Assembly (NCBI RefSeq): GCF_030123245.1
Contig: NZ_CP126101.1
Span: forward strand, 3,222,501 to 3,286,500
Length of the DNA stretch: 64,000 bases
Origin: Lysinibacillus pakistanensis
GTDB lineage: Bacteria; Bacillota; Bacilli; Bacillales_A; Planococcaceae
Direction: 5' to 3'
The position numbers were made by a program, and so were the translations under genes. The notes beneath the pieces are model-generated. The model did not search any database. It had not been told where the DNA came from and was given only the letters and a program-made list of their open reading frames with translations. Positions 35,776 through 45,279 of this stretch are shown here, piece after piece; the first letter of the stretch is position 1, and each line of letters opens with the position of its first letter.

Positions 35776-37676
35776 TATTTATTCAACCCTACTTGCTGTT
35801 TTTGTTGAAGTAACACTTGCATACGTGCCACTGTATCCTCAGTTGTCATGTGAATTTCAGCGAGTAGCTGATCTACATTGCCATGCTCTATAAATTGGTC
35901 AGGGATTCCCATTCGATCGATTAGGGCATTTAAATAACCATGGTCATGTGCAAATTCAAGCACACCACTACCAAAGCCACCTTGTAATACTGCTTCTTCA
36001 ATCGTCAAAATAGGTTTCTTGCTTGATAATATACGATGCAACATATCCTCATCCATCGGTTTAATGAAGCGGGCATTCACTACTTCGATATCAACGCCCT
36101 GCTGAGCAAGCAAGTGCGCTGCTTCCATTGCCATTGGAATGGTTGTACCAAACGTTAAAATTGTTGCATCTTTCCCCTCTCGCAACACTTCCCAGCTTCC
36201 TATTGGTAAAGTCATTAGCTCATCATCCAATGGAACGCCAATCCCATTTCCTCGAGGATAACGTAGGGCGATTGGACCACCATCATAGTCTAAAGCAGTC
36301 TTTACCATATGCTGGCCTTCATTTTCATCCTTTGGCATCATGATTGTCATATTTGGTATATGGCGAAGGAAGGCGATATCAAATACACCTTGATGTGTTT
36401 CACCATCTGCACCAACTAAACCTGCACGGTCAATTCCAATAAAGACATTTAGATTAGGGCGCGCAATATCATGCAGTACTTGATCGTAGGCACGTTGTAG
36501 GAATGTCGAATATATCGCTAAAAATGGTTTCATTTTCTGTGTTGCTAAACCTGCTGCCATTGTCGCTGCATGCTGTTCAGCAATTCCTACATCAAAGAAA
36601 CGCTTTGGAAAATCCTTCTGAATACCTTGTAGTTTTGAGCCAACAGGCATAGCAGGCGTGATGGTAACTATTCGTTTATCCTCATGTGCAATTTTACGTA
36701 CTGTCTCTGCAATTAAGCTGCTCCAAGCTGGACCTTTCGTTTCTGATTTTACAAAGGCACCGTTTTCAATTTTGTACGGACCCGTTCCATGCCAATTGCC
36801 AATTGTATCATCTTCAGCGGGTTTATAGCCTTTCCCTTTCTTTGTTATAACATGAACAAGTACAGGACCTTTTACTTTTTTAGCATAAGATAAAGTCATC
36901 TCAAGCGCATCAAAATCATGTCCATCAATTGGTCCTAAATATTTAAAACCTAGCTCCTCAAAGAATACACCTGACACCACTAAATACTTTAAGCTATCCT
37001 TTACGCGCTCAGCCGTTGAAGCAAGTTTACCGCCTAATACAGGGATTTTGTTGATAAGAGATTCAAGCTCTTCTTTCGCCTTTGAATATTCCTTCGCTGT
37101 ACGTAGACGTCCAAGTACATTGTGTAAAGCGCCGACGTTTGGGGCAATGGACATTTCATTATCGTTTAAAATAACAATCATATTTGTTTTCGCATGACCA
37201 ATATGATTTAATGCCTCAAGTGCCATACCGCCTGTTAAAGCACCATCACCAATAATAGGAACGACGAAATTCTTCTCATTTTTAATATCACGTGCTGCAG
37301 CCATACCCATAGCTGCTGACAAAGATGTCGAGCTATGCCCTGTTTCCCACTCATCATGTTCACTCTCCACAAGCTTCGGAAAACCACAAAGCCCTTTGAA
37401 CTGACGCAGTGTGTCAAATTGACACGCACGACCTGTCAAAATTTTATGCACGTAAGCTTGGTGGCCAACATCCCATAAAAACTTATCCTTTGGACTGTCA
37501 AACATTTTATGAAGCATAATTGTTAGCTCCACAACACCTAGGTTCGGTCCAATATGACCACCTGTGACAGAACATTTTTCAATTAAGAAGGTACGAATTT
37601 CTTGCGCAAGATGCTCAAGGTCCCTCTTGTCTAAGTTTTTTAAAAAGGATGGACTAGTTATTTTATTTAAATCCAC
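35775..37676 (-). CDS. dxs: 1-deoxy-D-xylulose-5-phosphate synthase
   Basis: 633 residues from the GTG at 37676 ([15 protein letters not shown]), which aligns with the known Bacillus start; an ATG 11 codons upstream has no ribosome site. [13 protein letters not shown], the thiamine diphosphate motif starting [12 protein letters not shown] and running to NDN, and [15 protein letters not shown] are diagnostic. It makes the first intermediate of the non-mevalonate isoprenoid pathway, next to ispA. Confidence 0.96.
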   Translation of the reverse strand: MDLNKITSPSFLKNLDKRDLEHLAQEIRTFLIEKCSVTGGHIGPNLGVVELTIMLHKMFDSPKDKFLWDVGHQAYVHKILTGRACQFDTLRQFKGLCGFPKLVESEHDEWETGHSSTSLSAAMGMAAARDIKNEKNFVVPIIGDGALTGGMALEALNHIGHAKTNMIVILNDNEMSIAPNVGALHNVLGRLRTAKEYSKAKEELESLINKIPVLGGKLASTAERVKDSLKYLVVSGVFFEELGFKYLGPIDGHDFDALEMTLSYAKKVKGPVLVHVITKKGKGYKPAEDDTIGNWHGTGPYKIENGAFVKSETKGPAWSSLIAETVRKIAHEDKRIVTITPAMPVGSKLQGIQKDFPKRFFDVGIAEQHAATMAAGLATQKMKPFLAIYSTFLQRAYDQVLHDIARPNLNVFIGIDRAGLVGADGETHQGVFDIAFLRHIPNMTIMMPKDENEGQHMVKTALDYDGGPIALRYPRGNGIGVPLDDELMTLPIGSWEVLREGKDATILTFGTTIPMAMEAAHLLAQQGVDIEVVNARFIKPMDEDMLHRILSSKKPILTIEEAVLQGGFGSGVLEFAHDHGYLNALIDRMGIPDQFIEHGNVDQLLAEIHMTTEDTVARMQVLLQQKQQVGLNK

Positions 37677-37855
37677 CTTTCTCACACACCTTTTCAATAA
37701 AATATTCACCGTATTTGTGTTTCCACCATTATAACAGTGTTATCAATATGCTAAAAGTACGAACACTTATTGTTTGCACATTCGACAAACATCCTCAACT
37801 ATTCTAGCATATTCCTCGCTCTTACTGCTTTGTTTATCTTTACAAAAAACATCTG

Positions 37856-37954
37856 TTGGCCCAAAGCCCCTGGAGGATGTCCCGGATTTTGAAGAGGAGC
37901 TTTTTGAGCGAGCTCAAAAAAATCCGGACGCCAATTACGCTGGGGCGTAATTGA
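37856..37954. repeat. dispersed repeat R1, copy 2 (inverted)
   Basis: Between dxs and ispA. It shares GGCCCAAAGCC, GGATGTC-CGGA and CCGGACGC-AATTACGC blocks with 8136-8230 in reverse orientation. Its core folds on CCGGATTTT / AAAATCCGG. No gene is seen in 37677-37958. Confidence 0.65.
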
Positions 37955-37958
37955 TCTT

Positions 37959-38840
37959 TTAGTTTTTACGATGAACAATATAGGCTGCAAACTCACGTAG
38001 TAAACCAGCATCGACTTGTAATTGATCAAGTGCATGAATGGCAAGCTGGTAATGCTCAGCTAACTTATCCTTCGCTCCATTCAGTGATAATAGGGCGGGA
38101 TATGTGCTTTTATCACTCGCTACATCCTTACCTGCTGTTTTACCTAGCTCCTCCGTTGTGCCCTCAATATCTAAAATATCGTCTTGAATTTGGAACGCAA
38201 GACCAATATGATGTGCATATTCCTTTAGGGTTGCTCGTTCCTCGGAAGACACATTAGCTAATACCGCTCCCGCTTCAATGCTAAATCGTAATAAAGCACC
38301 TGTTTTATTGATATGAACATGCTCAAGCTCTGCTAAATTTAACTGGCGTTGCTCTCCTTCCATATCTAGTACCTGACCACCAACCATACCTTCTGCACCG
38401 GCTGCTATACTTAAAAGGTTAACCAATTCAATGCGTTTTTCAGCGGATACATTCATGCGTGCTAATATTCCAAATGCAAGCGTATTTAATGCATCTCCAG
38501 CAAGTGTCGCTAGTGCTTCTCCATAAACTTTATGATTAGTAGGTTTCCCTCTACGGAAATCATCATTATCCATGCTTGGTAAATCATCGTGGATTAATGA
38601 ATACGTATGGATAATTTCTATAACTGATCCTACAGTTAATCCATTGTTTAAATCCTTGTTAAATAGCTCAAGTACGGCTAACACGAAAAGTGGACGAATT
38701 CGTTTTCCTCCAGCCTTTAGCGAATATAGCATTGATTCTTTTAAATCATCTGGTGCATCAATCTTCTCAACAAGTGCAAACATTTCAGCTTCAACTTGTG
38801 GTATGTTGCTTTCAATAAAATGCTTTAATTGCTCATTCAT
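37959..38840 (-). CDS. ispA: farnesyl diphosphate synthase
   Basis: 293 residues of the polyprenyl synthetase family. First Asp-rich motif DDLPSMDND, second QDDILDIEG, and the GGKRIRP substrate loop. It condenses DMAPP and IPP to farnesyl diphosphate. It follows xseB closely, as in Bacillus. Confidence 0.96.
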   Translation of the reverse strand: MNEQLKHFIESNIPQVEAEMFALVEKIDAPDDLKESMLYSLKAGGKRIRPLFVLAVLELFNKDLNNGLTVGSVIEIIHTYSLIHDDLPSMDNDDFRRGKPTNHKVYGEALATLAGDALNTLAFGILARMNVSAEKRIELVNLLSIAAGAEGMVGGQVLDMEGEQRQLNLAELEHVHINKTGALLRFSIEAGAVLANVSSEERATLKEYAHHIGLAFQIQDDILDIEGTTEELGKTAGKDVASDKSTYPALLSLNGAKDKLAEHYQLAIHALDQLQVDAGLLREFAAYIVHRKN

Positions 38841-38843
38841 TTC

Positions 38844-39077
38844 TTAATTCTCTCCCTTTAATGGATCAAATGCAGTCGTTTCACCTGTCTCTTGGACAAT
38901 AGATATAAGCTGCTCCTCAGCATGTTGCAGCTTACTATGGCAAAATTGTGATAGCTCCATTCCTTGCTTATATAAATCAATAGCGTTTTCCAATGGCACA
39001 TCACCTTGCTCTAGCTGACGGACAATTTCCTCAAGTGCTGTCATTGCTTCCGCAAAAGTCTGTTGTTTCTCTGCCAC
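38844..39077 (-). CDS. xseB: exodeoxyribonuclease VII small subunit
   Basis: 77 residues with the family pattern FAEAMTALEEIVRQLEQGDV and PLENAIDLYKQG. It forms the nuclease with XseA, encoded two bases upstream. Confidence 0.96.
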   Translation of the reverse strand: MAEKQQTFAEAMTALEEIVRQLEQGDVPLENAIDLYKQGMELSQFCHSKLQHAEEQLISIVQETGETTAFDPLKGEN

Positions 39078-39079
39078 AA

Positions 39080-40432
39080 CTATTCCCCCTCATTCTTTGG
39101 CAAGATTTTTGTCACTTCGGCGATAACCTCTCCATCATGGAAGGTTAGGGTTAATTGATCCTGCTGTTTGACTTCAGCGGACGATTTAATCATTTGTTCA
39201 TCCTTATACGCCACTGTAAAGCCCCTTGTTAAAATCGCAAGTGGATTCAATGCTTCTAAAGTTCGAACGGTTGCCTCAAATTGATGTTTTTGCTTCGTCA
39301 CAAATTGTGAGGAGGCACGTGTTAATTGTTGAATTCGTGTTTCTAGCTCACGTTGATAGAAAGTGAGTGCCTTTTTTGGTGAATGTTGCTCGATAGCACT
39401 ATGTAGTTGCTGAAGCAGTGCACTCTTTTTCATCAAATCTACCTGCATGGCTTTTTGTAAGTCTGATTCGAGCTGAGCTAGTTTTTCAGTAAACGGACGA
39501 TATAGTCTTTCTGGCATTGACAATGGATAAGACTGTTGGAGCTTATTTAGACGTTGTCGCTCAGCCATAAGTTGCGCCCTCACCATTTGATGAAGCTGTG
39601 ATTTTTGAGTCAGTACTCGCTGAAATAAATCCTGTTGATCAGGTACAGCTATTTCAGCAGCAGCTGTTGGTGTAGGAGCACGCAAATCTGCCACAAAATC
39701 CGCAATTGTCGTATCTGTTTCATGACCAACAGCACTAATAATGGGTATGCGGCTACTAAAAATAGCACGAGCTACAATCTCCTCATTAAATGCCCATAAA
39801 TCTTCTATTGATCCTCCACCTCGTCCAACGATGAGAACATCACATGAAGCATCGAAATTTGCTTGCTCAATATTTTGAACGATATTTGGTGCAGCTTGTC
39901 CCCCTTGAACAAGCGTCGGATAAATCAATATTTCAGCAAGTGGATAACGTCGTTTTAGCGTTGTACAAATATCGCGAATCGCTGCCCCCGTTGTAGATGT
40001 CAAGACACCGATTCTCTCAGGAAATCTTGGAATAGGCTGCTTCCATTCAGTTTTAAAAAGACCTTCTTTTTGTAATTGCTCTTTTAATTGGTTAAAGGCA
40101 ACAAACAAGCTACCAACCCCATCAGGCTGCATCTCCTGTACATATAGCTGATAGGTTCCATAGCCCTCGTAAACGTTTACATCACCACGGATAAATACTT
40201 GCATTCCTTCCTTGGGTTCGAACGCTAATTTAGTGGCTGCTGTTTTAAACATTGTTGCGGCAATTCGTGCACCATCATCTTTTAAAGTAAAATAGATATG
40301 TCCAGATTGATGAATTTTAACGTTCGATAGCTCCCCCTTAACATATACCTCACGTAAATGTGGATCGGCATCAAATTTTCGTTTAATATATTTTGTTAAT
40401 GCTTTTACCGTTAAATAAGAAGCAGATGACAT
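39080..40432 (-). CDS. xseA: exodeoxyribonuclease VII large subunit
   Basis: 450 residues. N-terminal OB fold (LREVYVKGELSNVKIHQSGH), the catalytic ISAVGHETD and RAPTPTAAAE blocks, and a long C-terminal coiled coil. It degrades single-stranded DNA. It is the first gene of the xseA-xseB-ispA-dxs run here, because a repeat-rich insertion separates it from folD. Confidence 0.96.
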   Translation of the reverse strand: MSSASYLTVKALTKYIKRKFDADPHLREVYVKGELSNVKIHQSGHIYFTLKDDGARIAATMFKTAATKLAFEPKEGMQVFIRGDVNVYEGYGTYQLYVQEMQPDGVGSLFVAFNQLKEQLQKEGLFKTEWKQPIPRFPERIGVLTSTTGAAIRDICTTLKRRYPLAEILIYPTLVQGGQAAPNIVQNIEQANFDASCDVLIVGRGGGSIEDLWAFNEEIVARAIFSSRIPIISAVGHETDTTIADFVADLRAPTPTAAAEIAVPDQQDLFQRVLTQKSQLHQMVRAQLMAERQRLNKLQQSYPLSMPERLYRPFTEKLAQLESDLQKAMQVDLMKKSALLQQLHSAIEQHSPKKALTFYQRELETRIQQLTRASSQFVTKQKHQFEATVRTLEALNPLAILTRGFTVAYKDEQMIKSSAEVKQQDQLTLTFHDGEVIAEVTKILPKNEGE

Positions 40433-40631
40433 GTTTTCGGCTCCTTTACTAAAATCAAGTTTTTCACAAAACTACAACTATCATAACATTTTTTAAAGTC
40501 GTTGACGTGCCAAAATGCAGTTTCGCTAGAAAAAATGACTGTCTTTCATCCTATGGAAGAAATTACTATAGTAAAACTGTTTATTAGCAAACTATCGATA
40601 GTATATTCAAAGGATAAATAGTATGCGTTTT

Positions 40632-40800
40632 AGGCTACTCGCCCCCAAGAAAGCGAGTAGCCTTATACTCCAATCAGCAATAGTGTAATACGTTAATTAA
40701 ATGTAAAAGCTTGTCACTCACTATGATTTAAAATAGATATAAGGGAGCGCTACAATGTTGATTTAAATTTTTTGCATATAAATCACTTTATTGACTTACA
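40632..40800. repeat. dispersed repeat R2, copy A (internally deleted)
   Basis: Starts with a perfect nine-base-pair hairpin GGCTACTCG / CGAGTAGCC, then ACTCCAATCAGCAATAGTGTA and an AT-rich tail that parallels 41050-41225. The G+C-rich middle found in copy B is missing. Confidence 0.65.
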
Positions 40801-40821
40801 TAAAATTTTTTTCATCAGCAT

Positions 40822-40857
40822 AAAAGCCTTCCAACAAATAACTGTTAGAAGGCTTTA
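40822..40857 (-). terminator. possible uppP terminator
   Basis: Stem AAAGCCTTC / GAAGGCTTT flanked by short A/T runs, about 700 bases downstream of uppP on its strand. Confidence 0.4.
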
Positions 40858-40940
40858 TATTAATAAAATATTAATACATAGTGTTGAAAAACTAAATGGT
40901 CAAAGGATTCTTTGTGAACACTACTTAGTCAAATGAAGGT

Positions 40941-41225
40941 GATTTCCGTTCCAGGCTACTCGCTTTCCTGTGGGCGAGCGACGAGCCGCTTCCTGCGCTG
41001 ACGCTCCGTGCAGGGTCTCGTCTGTCTCGCTATCCCACGGGAGTCGAGTAGCCTTGCACTCCAATCAGCAATAGTGTAGAACTTTAAATATTTTCTTCCC
41101 TTAAAAGTAAAATAAAAACATGTTACTCACCATCATTAAATAGATAGAATAGTGGTACAATTCTATAGCTGTTAACCTACATTCTATGCATAAAACTACT
41201 TTTTCATTTTACATAAAAAGCCACT
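40941..41225. repeat. dispersed repeat R2, copy B (complete)
   Basis: TTTCCGTTCCAGGCTACTCG ... GAGTAGCCTTGCACTCCAAT with a G+C-rich middle (GACGAGCCGCTTCCTGCGCT). Outer ends are inverted repeats. Its tail (41050-41225) matches the tail of copy A. Similar sequences recur between genes in Bacillus and Lysinibacillus genomes. Confidence 0.7.
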
Positions 41226-41356
41226 TATTACTGTCGCTCTGCATTCACATAGAAAAATGTTATCAAAGCTCCATTTTTGCACAATATAGTGATGGCTAAG
41301 ACTTCAAATTTATCACTATTAATTTGTGTGAAATGCCAGAAGAAAATACTATGAGC

Positions 41357-41492
41357 AGTGGTTGATTGGAGTGTAGACTGAGTGACTCCTCTGGGATTCA
41401 GCGTCACAGATGAGACCCTGGAGCGAGCAGCGCGAGTGAAGCGGCTCATCGGACGCCCCCAGGAAAGCACTCAGTAGGAACGGAGATCAACC
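41357..41492. repeat. dispersed repeat R2, copy C (inverted)
   Basis: GTTGATTGGAGTGTAGACTG ... AACGGAGATCAACC: the reverse orientation of copy B, with matching GAGACCCTGGAGCG and GAAGCGGCTC blocks. Confidence 0.65.
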
Positions 41493-41570
41493 CCTCGTTT
41501 TGAAAAAGGACTATACTTTTAATTTGTCACCTTGATTTCATTGACATAATAGTATTTCAACAACATGATA

Positions 41571-42386
41571 TTAATAAAATATTAATAAGAGCGTACCTAC
41601 AAGAAAACAATAATAAGTAAAGTAACTAAGCTTACCACTTTTCATAATACCCATAAACCAGCGCATTGCAAAATATGTCATCAATAATGTAGCAATAAAT
41701 GTTGCTGCATATGGGATGGCTAATGTACCTTTATTGGGTTCATTTAAAAAATCTGTTATTCCAAGCACAACACCACCAAGGCTTATTGGAATATAAAGCA
41801 TAAAGGAAAAGCGTAGGGCTGTATCCTGCTTCATTCCCACAGCAATAGCTGAAATAATCGTTGCTCCTGAACGACTAATGCCCGGTGTGAGTGCGACAGC
41901 TTGACCTAAGCCAACAATGATAGCATCTTTTACAGTCAAATCTGCATCCTTTTTTGTACCTCGCATATTGCGAATAAGCCAAAGGGCGATACCTGTTACA
42001 AACAGCATAATTGCAATTGTTGTCATGCTAACATTATCTGCAATAAAATCACTAAGTAACACACCTAAAACGCCTGCCGGAATCGTGCCAATTACGATAT
42101 AAACGGCAAAACGAAAATCTGCCTTATAGCGCTTATCACCCGTTTTAAGATAAAGGAAAAAGTGTGAAATGAGCCGGACAATATCCTCACGATAGATGTA
42201 AACAATGGCCAGCAATGAAGCTGTATTTGTTAAAATAGCAAAAGTAAAGCCTTGCTCACCTAAACCAAGTATTTCACTTGCAATCATGACATGACCGCTC
42301 GACGACACTGGTATTGGCTCCGTGAAGCCTTGTACAAGTCCAATAATAATATGCTTGATAATCAGTATAATATCTAGGTTTTCCAT
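41571..42386 (-). CDS. uppP: undecaprenyl-diphosphatase UppP (divergent)
   Basis: 271 residues, about eight membrane helices, with the two BacA/UppP signature regions: GLVQGFTEPIPVSSSGH near residue 16 and LTPGISRSGATI near 165. It recycles the C55 lipid carrier of cell-wall synthesis. The first Glu of the usual EGxTE motif is Gln here, a position considered catalytic in E. coli UppP, so activity or specificity may differ. It lies inside a repeat-rich insertion, so it may have been acquired. Confidence 0.85.
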   Translation of the reverse strand: MENLDIILIIKHIIIGLVQGFTEPIPVSSSGHVMIASEILGLGEQGFTFAILTNTASLLAIVYIYREDIVRLISHFFLYLKTGDKRYKADFRFAVYIVIGTIPAGVLGVLLSDFIADNVSMTTIAIMLFVTGIALWLIRNMRGTKKDADLTVKDAIIVGLGQAVALTPGISRSGATIISAIAVGMKQDTALRFSFMLYIPISLGGVVLGITDFLNEPNKGTLAIPYAATFIATLLMTYFAMRWFMGIMKSGKLSYFTYYCFLVGTLLLIFY

Positions 42387-42495
42387 AAAAACCTCCTTTT
42401 TAGTATGTATGTCTCAAACAGTATATTAGACGGTAAAAGCATGGCAAAAGTTCTCAAAATAAGCATAAATATAAATTAGGCTTATCAGCATAAGT

Positions 42496-42528
42496 AAAAA
42501 CCATCTCAAAAATTTCGAGATGGTTTTA
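42496..42528 (-). terminator. folD terminator
   Basis: Stem AAAACCATCTC / GAGATGGTTTT followed on the minus strand by TTTTTAC, 20 bases after the folD stop. Confidence 0.85.
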
Positions 42529-42547
42529 AATAATTAAATTATGCTCA

Positions 42548-43414
42548 TTATAGTTTAACTTTATTTGCAAGCTTATTTTCAGCTGCTTGTACTGTGTTGA
42601 ATAGTAACATTGTAATCGTCATTGGTCCCACACCGCCTGGTACAGGTGTAATATGTGATGCAATGCCATCGATTTCATTAAAGTTTACATCCCCACAAAG
42701 CTTGTTATTTTCGTCGCGATTAATACCAACATCAATCACAACAGCGCCTTCCTTTACATGCTCCTTCGTAATAAAGTTGGCACGTCCAACGGCAGCAATT
42801 AAAATATCTGCTTGCTTTGTGAATGAAGGTAAATCCGGTGTTTTTGAATGCGTATAAGTAACTGTTGCATCCTTTTGTAGCAAAAGTTGTCCCATCGGTT
42901 TACCAACGATATGACTACGACCAACGATGACAGCGTGTTTTCCTGCAATTTCGATTCCTGAATACTCAAGAAGCTTCATCACCCCGAATGGTGTGCATGG
43001 TAAAAATGTTTCTTGGCCAAGCATCATTTTCCCAACACTTACTGGTGAGAATCCATCAACGTCTTTATCCACAGCTATTGTGGCAATAACAGTATCCTCA
43101 TCAATATGCTTTGGAAGTGGTAATTGTACTAAAATACCGTGAATATCTTCACGAGTATTTAAGCGTTCAATTTGTGCTAATAATTCTTCCTGTGTCGTTT
43201 CTTCAGGGAGCTTTATTAGCTCTGAAAACATACCCATTTCTTCACATGATTTTTGCTTATTTCTCACATATGTGGCAGAAGCTTGATTGTCCCCTACTAA
43301 AACAACCGCTAAGCCTGGCGTCAAACCTTGCTCTTTTAAGCTTACCACACGTTCTGCTATTGATTGACGAATAGCTTGACCAATTTCTTTACCATTAATA
43401 ATTGCACTTGACAT
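42548..43414 (-). CDS. folD: FolD, methylenetetrahydrofolate dehydrogenase/cyclohydrolase
   Basis: 288 residues. [14 protein letters not shown] with the catalytic Lys, then the NADP-binding [14 protein letters not shown], and C-terminal [15 protein letters not shown]. It supplies 10-formyl-THF. It is downstream of nusB in the same direction and ends in its own terminator. Confidence 0.97.
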   Translation of the reverse strand: MSSAIINGKEIGQAIRQSIAERVVSLKEQGLTPGLAVVLVGDNQASATYVRNKQKSCEEMGMFSELIKLPEETTQEELLAQIERLNTREDIHGILVQLPLPKHIDEDTVIATIAVDKDVDGFSPVSVGKMMLGQETFLPCTPFGVMKLLEYSGIEIAGKHAVIVGRSHIVGKPMGQLLLQKDATVTYTHSKTPDLPSFTKQADILIAAVGRANFITKEHVKEGAVVIDVGINRDENNKLCGDVNFNEIDGIASHITPVPGGVGPMTITMLLFNTVQAAENKLANKVKL

Positions 43415-43447
43415 AAAACTTCGTTACTCCTTCCAATTCAACACATT

Positions 43448-43828
43448 TTATTGTTCTGTAAATTTAGAAAGTACGCCATTGACAAATTTTGACGATCCTT
43501 CATCGCCAAATGTTTTGCATAGCTCAATTGCTTCATTCAGTACTACTCTTTTTGGTGTTTCAGGCATGTATAAAAGCTCATATACAGCTAAGCGTAAAAC
43601 TGTTCTCTCAATTTTGGGCAGACGGGCAAGTGACCACTTTTCAAGATGCTTCTCTAAAGTAGCATCAATTTCCTCCAAATGTTCAGCTGTTCCAGTAACA
43701 ATCTTTTCATAGAAGACATTCGTTGGCTGACCTTTAATATGCTCCATGGCTTCTTCAATTGTTACGTCAGTATTGTCCAGCTGAAACAAAACTTGCAACG
43801 CTTTTTCGCGTGCCTCATGTCGTTTCAT
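43448..43828 (-). CDS. nusB: transcription antitermination factor NusB
   Basis: 126 residues, fully helical, starting MKRHEAREKALQVLFQLD and ending KFVNGVLSKFTEQ. It takes part in rRNA antitermination with NusA, NusE and NusG. AAGGAGAG is the ribosome site. Confidence 0.96.
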   Translation of the reverse strand: MKRHEAREKALQVLFQLDNTDVTIEEAMEHIKGQPTNVFYEKIVTGTAEHLEEIDATLEKHLEKWSLARLPKIERTVLRLAVYELLYMPETPKRVVLNEAIELCKTFGDEGSSKFVNGVLSKFTEQ

Positions 43829-44024
43829 GTAAAGCTCTCCTTCTTAAGTGGCATTAAGGTTTATAATAGCATAAATTTGAACGAGAAACACGAATTCCAG
43901 CAAGTTTTCAATAATCTGAAACCTTTTTCAAGCAACTTTCTGCTTGTTTTAATGCATCTCAATGAAAAGTAAGGTACATGTAGAAAATGACCATCCATAT
44001 TTCTTGTTCATTTAATAAGAATGT

Positions 44025-44030
44025 TATAAT
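44025..44030 (+). promoter_or_regulatory. -10 of the DUF2197/MerR transcript
   Basis: TATAAT with TCTTGT 17 bases upstream (44002-44007), followed by GGAGGTG and the ATG at 44068. Confidence 0.5.
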
Positions 44031-44067
44031 AAAGATACTTCTATTTCATCTTTGGAGGTGTCTTATT

Positions 44068-44235
44068 ATGCATTATGAAGTGAAGTGTACAAGCTGTAAA
44101 ATATCATTCAAATTATACGAAGGTGAGGAACAATACAAACAATTGAAGGAACGTAAATCCCGCTTATTTTACTGTGAGGATTGCAAGCATAAAATACGCT
44201 TTGATGCCATTCGAAACTTCTTTAGCTCTTACTAG
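44068..44235 (+). CDS. DUF2197 zinc-ribbon protein (YlaI-like)
   Basis: 55 residues from the ATG at 44068 (GGAGGTG upstream). CTSC ... CEDC pairs form a small zinc ribbon. Function unknown. The stop is 17 bases before the MerR gene on the same strand, so they are probably co-transcribed. Confidence 0.75.
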   Translation: MHYEVKCTSCKISFKLYEGEEQYKQLKERKSRLFYCEDCKHKIRFDAIRNFFSSY

Positions 44236-44251
44236 TGGAGGCAATTCATTT

Positions 44252-45109
44252 ATGAAAGAACATTATTATACAATTGGTGAGGTTGCTAAGCTCTCTAACT
44301 TATCTGTACAGACCTTGCGCTACTATGACCAAATTGATTTATTTAAACCTGCTCATATCGATACCCATACCAATTATCGTTATTATAAAGATAATCAGAT
44401 TTTTTACTTAGATATTATTAAGTCGCTTAAATATATTGGCATTTCCCTTGAGGATATAAAAAGGGCGCTTGGCTTAACTTCGGAAGAATTGCTCGTTTTT
44501 TTAGAACAGCAGGAGCAGCGTATTGAACAAAAAATCGCGCGCTTAAATGAAGTGAAGTACACTTTGCTTAAAACAAAAAAACAAATGCAAGAACAAATCG
44601 ATATTCCAATTTTCGGAGATGTTTATGTTCAGGTAGAAGAGGAAATGCCTATTTTACAAGTTACTACTACTGAGTTAACACCTACATCTAGCACGAATAC
44701 GTATTATGCAACACTTACGAAAATAATTGAACGTGAAGGAAGTGTCTTAAATAGTCGCTATGGTTGTATTTTTCCGCTAGCACGCTATACAGATGTTCAT
44801 TCTATTATTTATGACGCTATCTTTACACCGCTTTTAACGGAACGAACATTTTCTAAGCTTTCTCCAAATATCAAGCAAACAATAAAGCCAGCCGGTAAAT
44901 ATGTATGTATTGCCTTTATCTATCATCCTGATACATACTTTTCATATTATGAAAAACTAAGAGCTTACGTAGAGGCACAACAAGAAGCCTATGAATCAAT
45001 CGTCTATGAGCTTTATATGCCTGCTTCCTTCACCTTTGAGTATGAGAAGAAATTCATCGTTGAATTAAAGGTTAGACAAAAAATTAATTGTGTAAAAAAT
45101 TTAGTGTGA
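44252..45109 (+). CDS. MerR-family regulator with effector-binding domain
   Basis: 285 residues from the ATG at 44252. N-terminal winged helix YTIGEVAKLSNLSVQTLRYY, an antiparallel coiled coil (about 80-118), then a GyrI-like ligand-binding domain as in BmrR/BltR. Such regulators sense hydrophobic drugs. The next gene is a drug pump whose promoter has the 19-bp spacer and palindrome expected for MerR control. Confidence 0.88.
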   Translation: MKEHYYTIGEVAKLSNLSVQTLRYYDQIDLFKPAHIDTHTNYRYYKDNQIFYLDIIKSLKYIGISLEDIKRALGLTSEELLVFLEQQEQRIEQKIARLNEVKYTLLKTKKQMQEQIDIPIFGDVYVQVEEEMPILQVTTTELTPTSSTNTYYATLTKIIEREGSVLNSRYGCIFPLARYTDVHSIIYDAIFTPLLTERTFSKLSPNIKQTIKPAGKYVCIAFIYHPDTYFSYYEKLRAYVEAQQEAYESIVYELYMPASFTFEYEKKFIVELKVRQKINCVKNLV

Positions 45110-45181
45110 GCACCTGCATAACAACTCCCTCCTACTACCACACTTACCCAAAGTGAAATTGAAAAAAAGTAAACAAATCTT

Positions 45182-45212
45182 TTGACCCTATAGTTACTAT
45201 AGGGTTTATTGT
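45182..45212 (+). promoter_or_regulatory. MerR-type promoter of the MFS pump
   Basis: TTGACC (45182-45187), a 19-base spacer, TATTGT (45207-45212). The palindrome ACCCTATAG-TTA-CTATAGGGT (45185-45205) fills the spacer. Over-long spacers with a centred palindrome are the hallmark of MerR-activated promoters. Confidence 0.85.
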
Positions 45213-45279
45213 ATTACTCATGGAAATATTCTAGTAGACTTTGTTCTCATGTATTGTGAAAGATTAAAGGAGAAAAAAT

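Larger units (their letters stand above)
40433..41570. other. 1.1-kb repeat-rich gap between xseA and uppP
   Basis: No gene that I support. It holds three copies or part-copies of a Bacillales-type dispersed repeat, a terminator-like hairpin and AT-rich spacer. The normal folD-xseA junction of Bacilli is broken here. Confidence 0.7.

Noticed and set aside
37799..38044. 81-codon minus-strand frame over the end of ispA
   Set aside because: Overlaps ispA out of frame and runs into the R1 repeat; no ribosome site.
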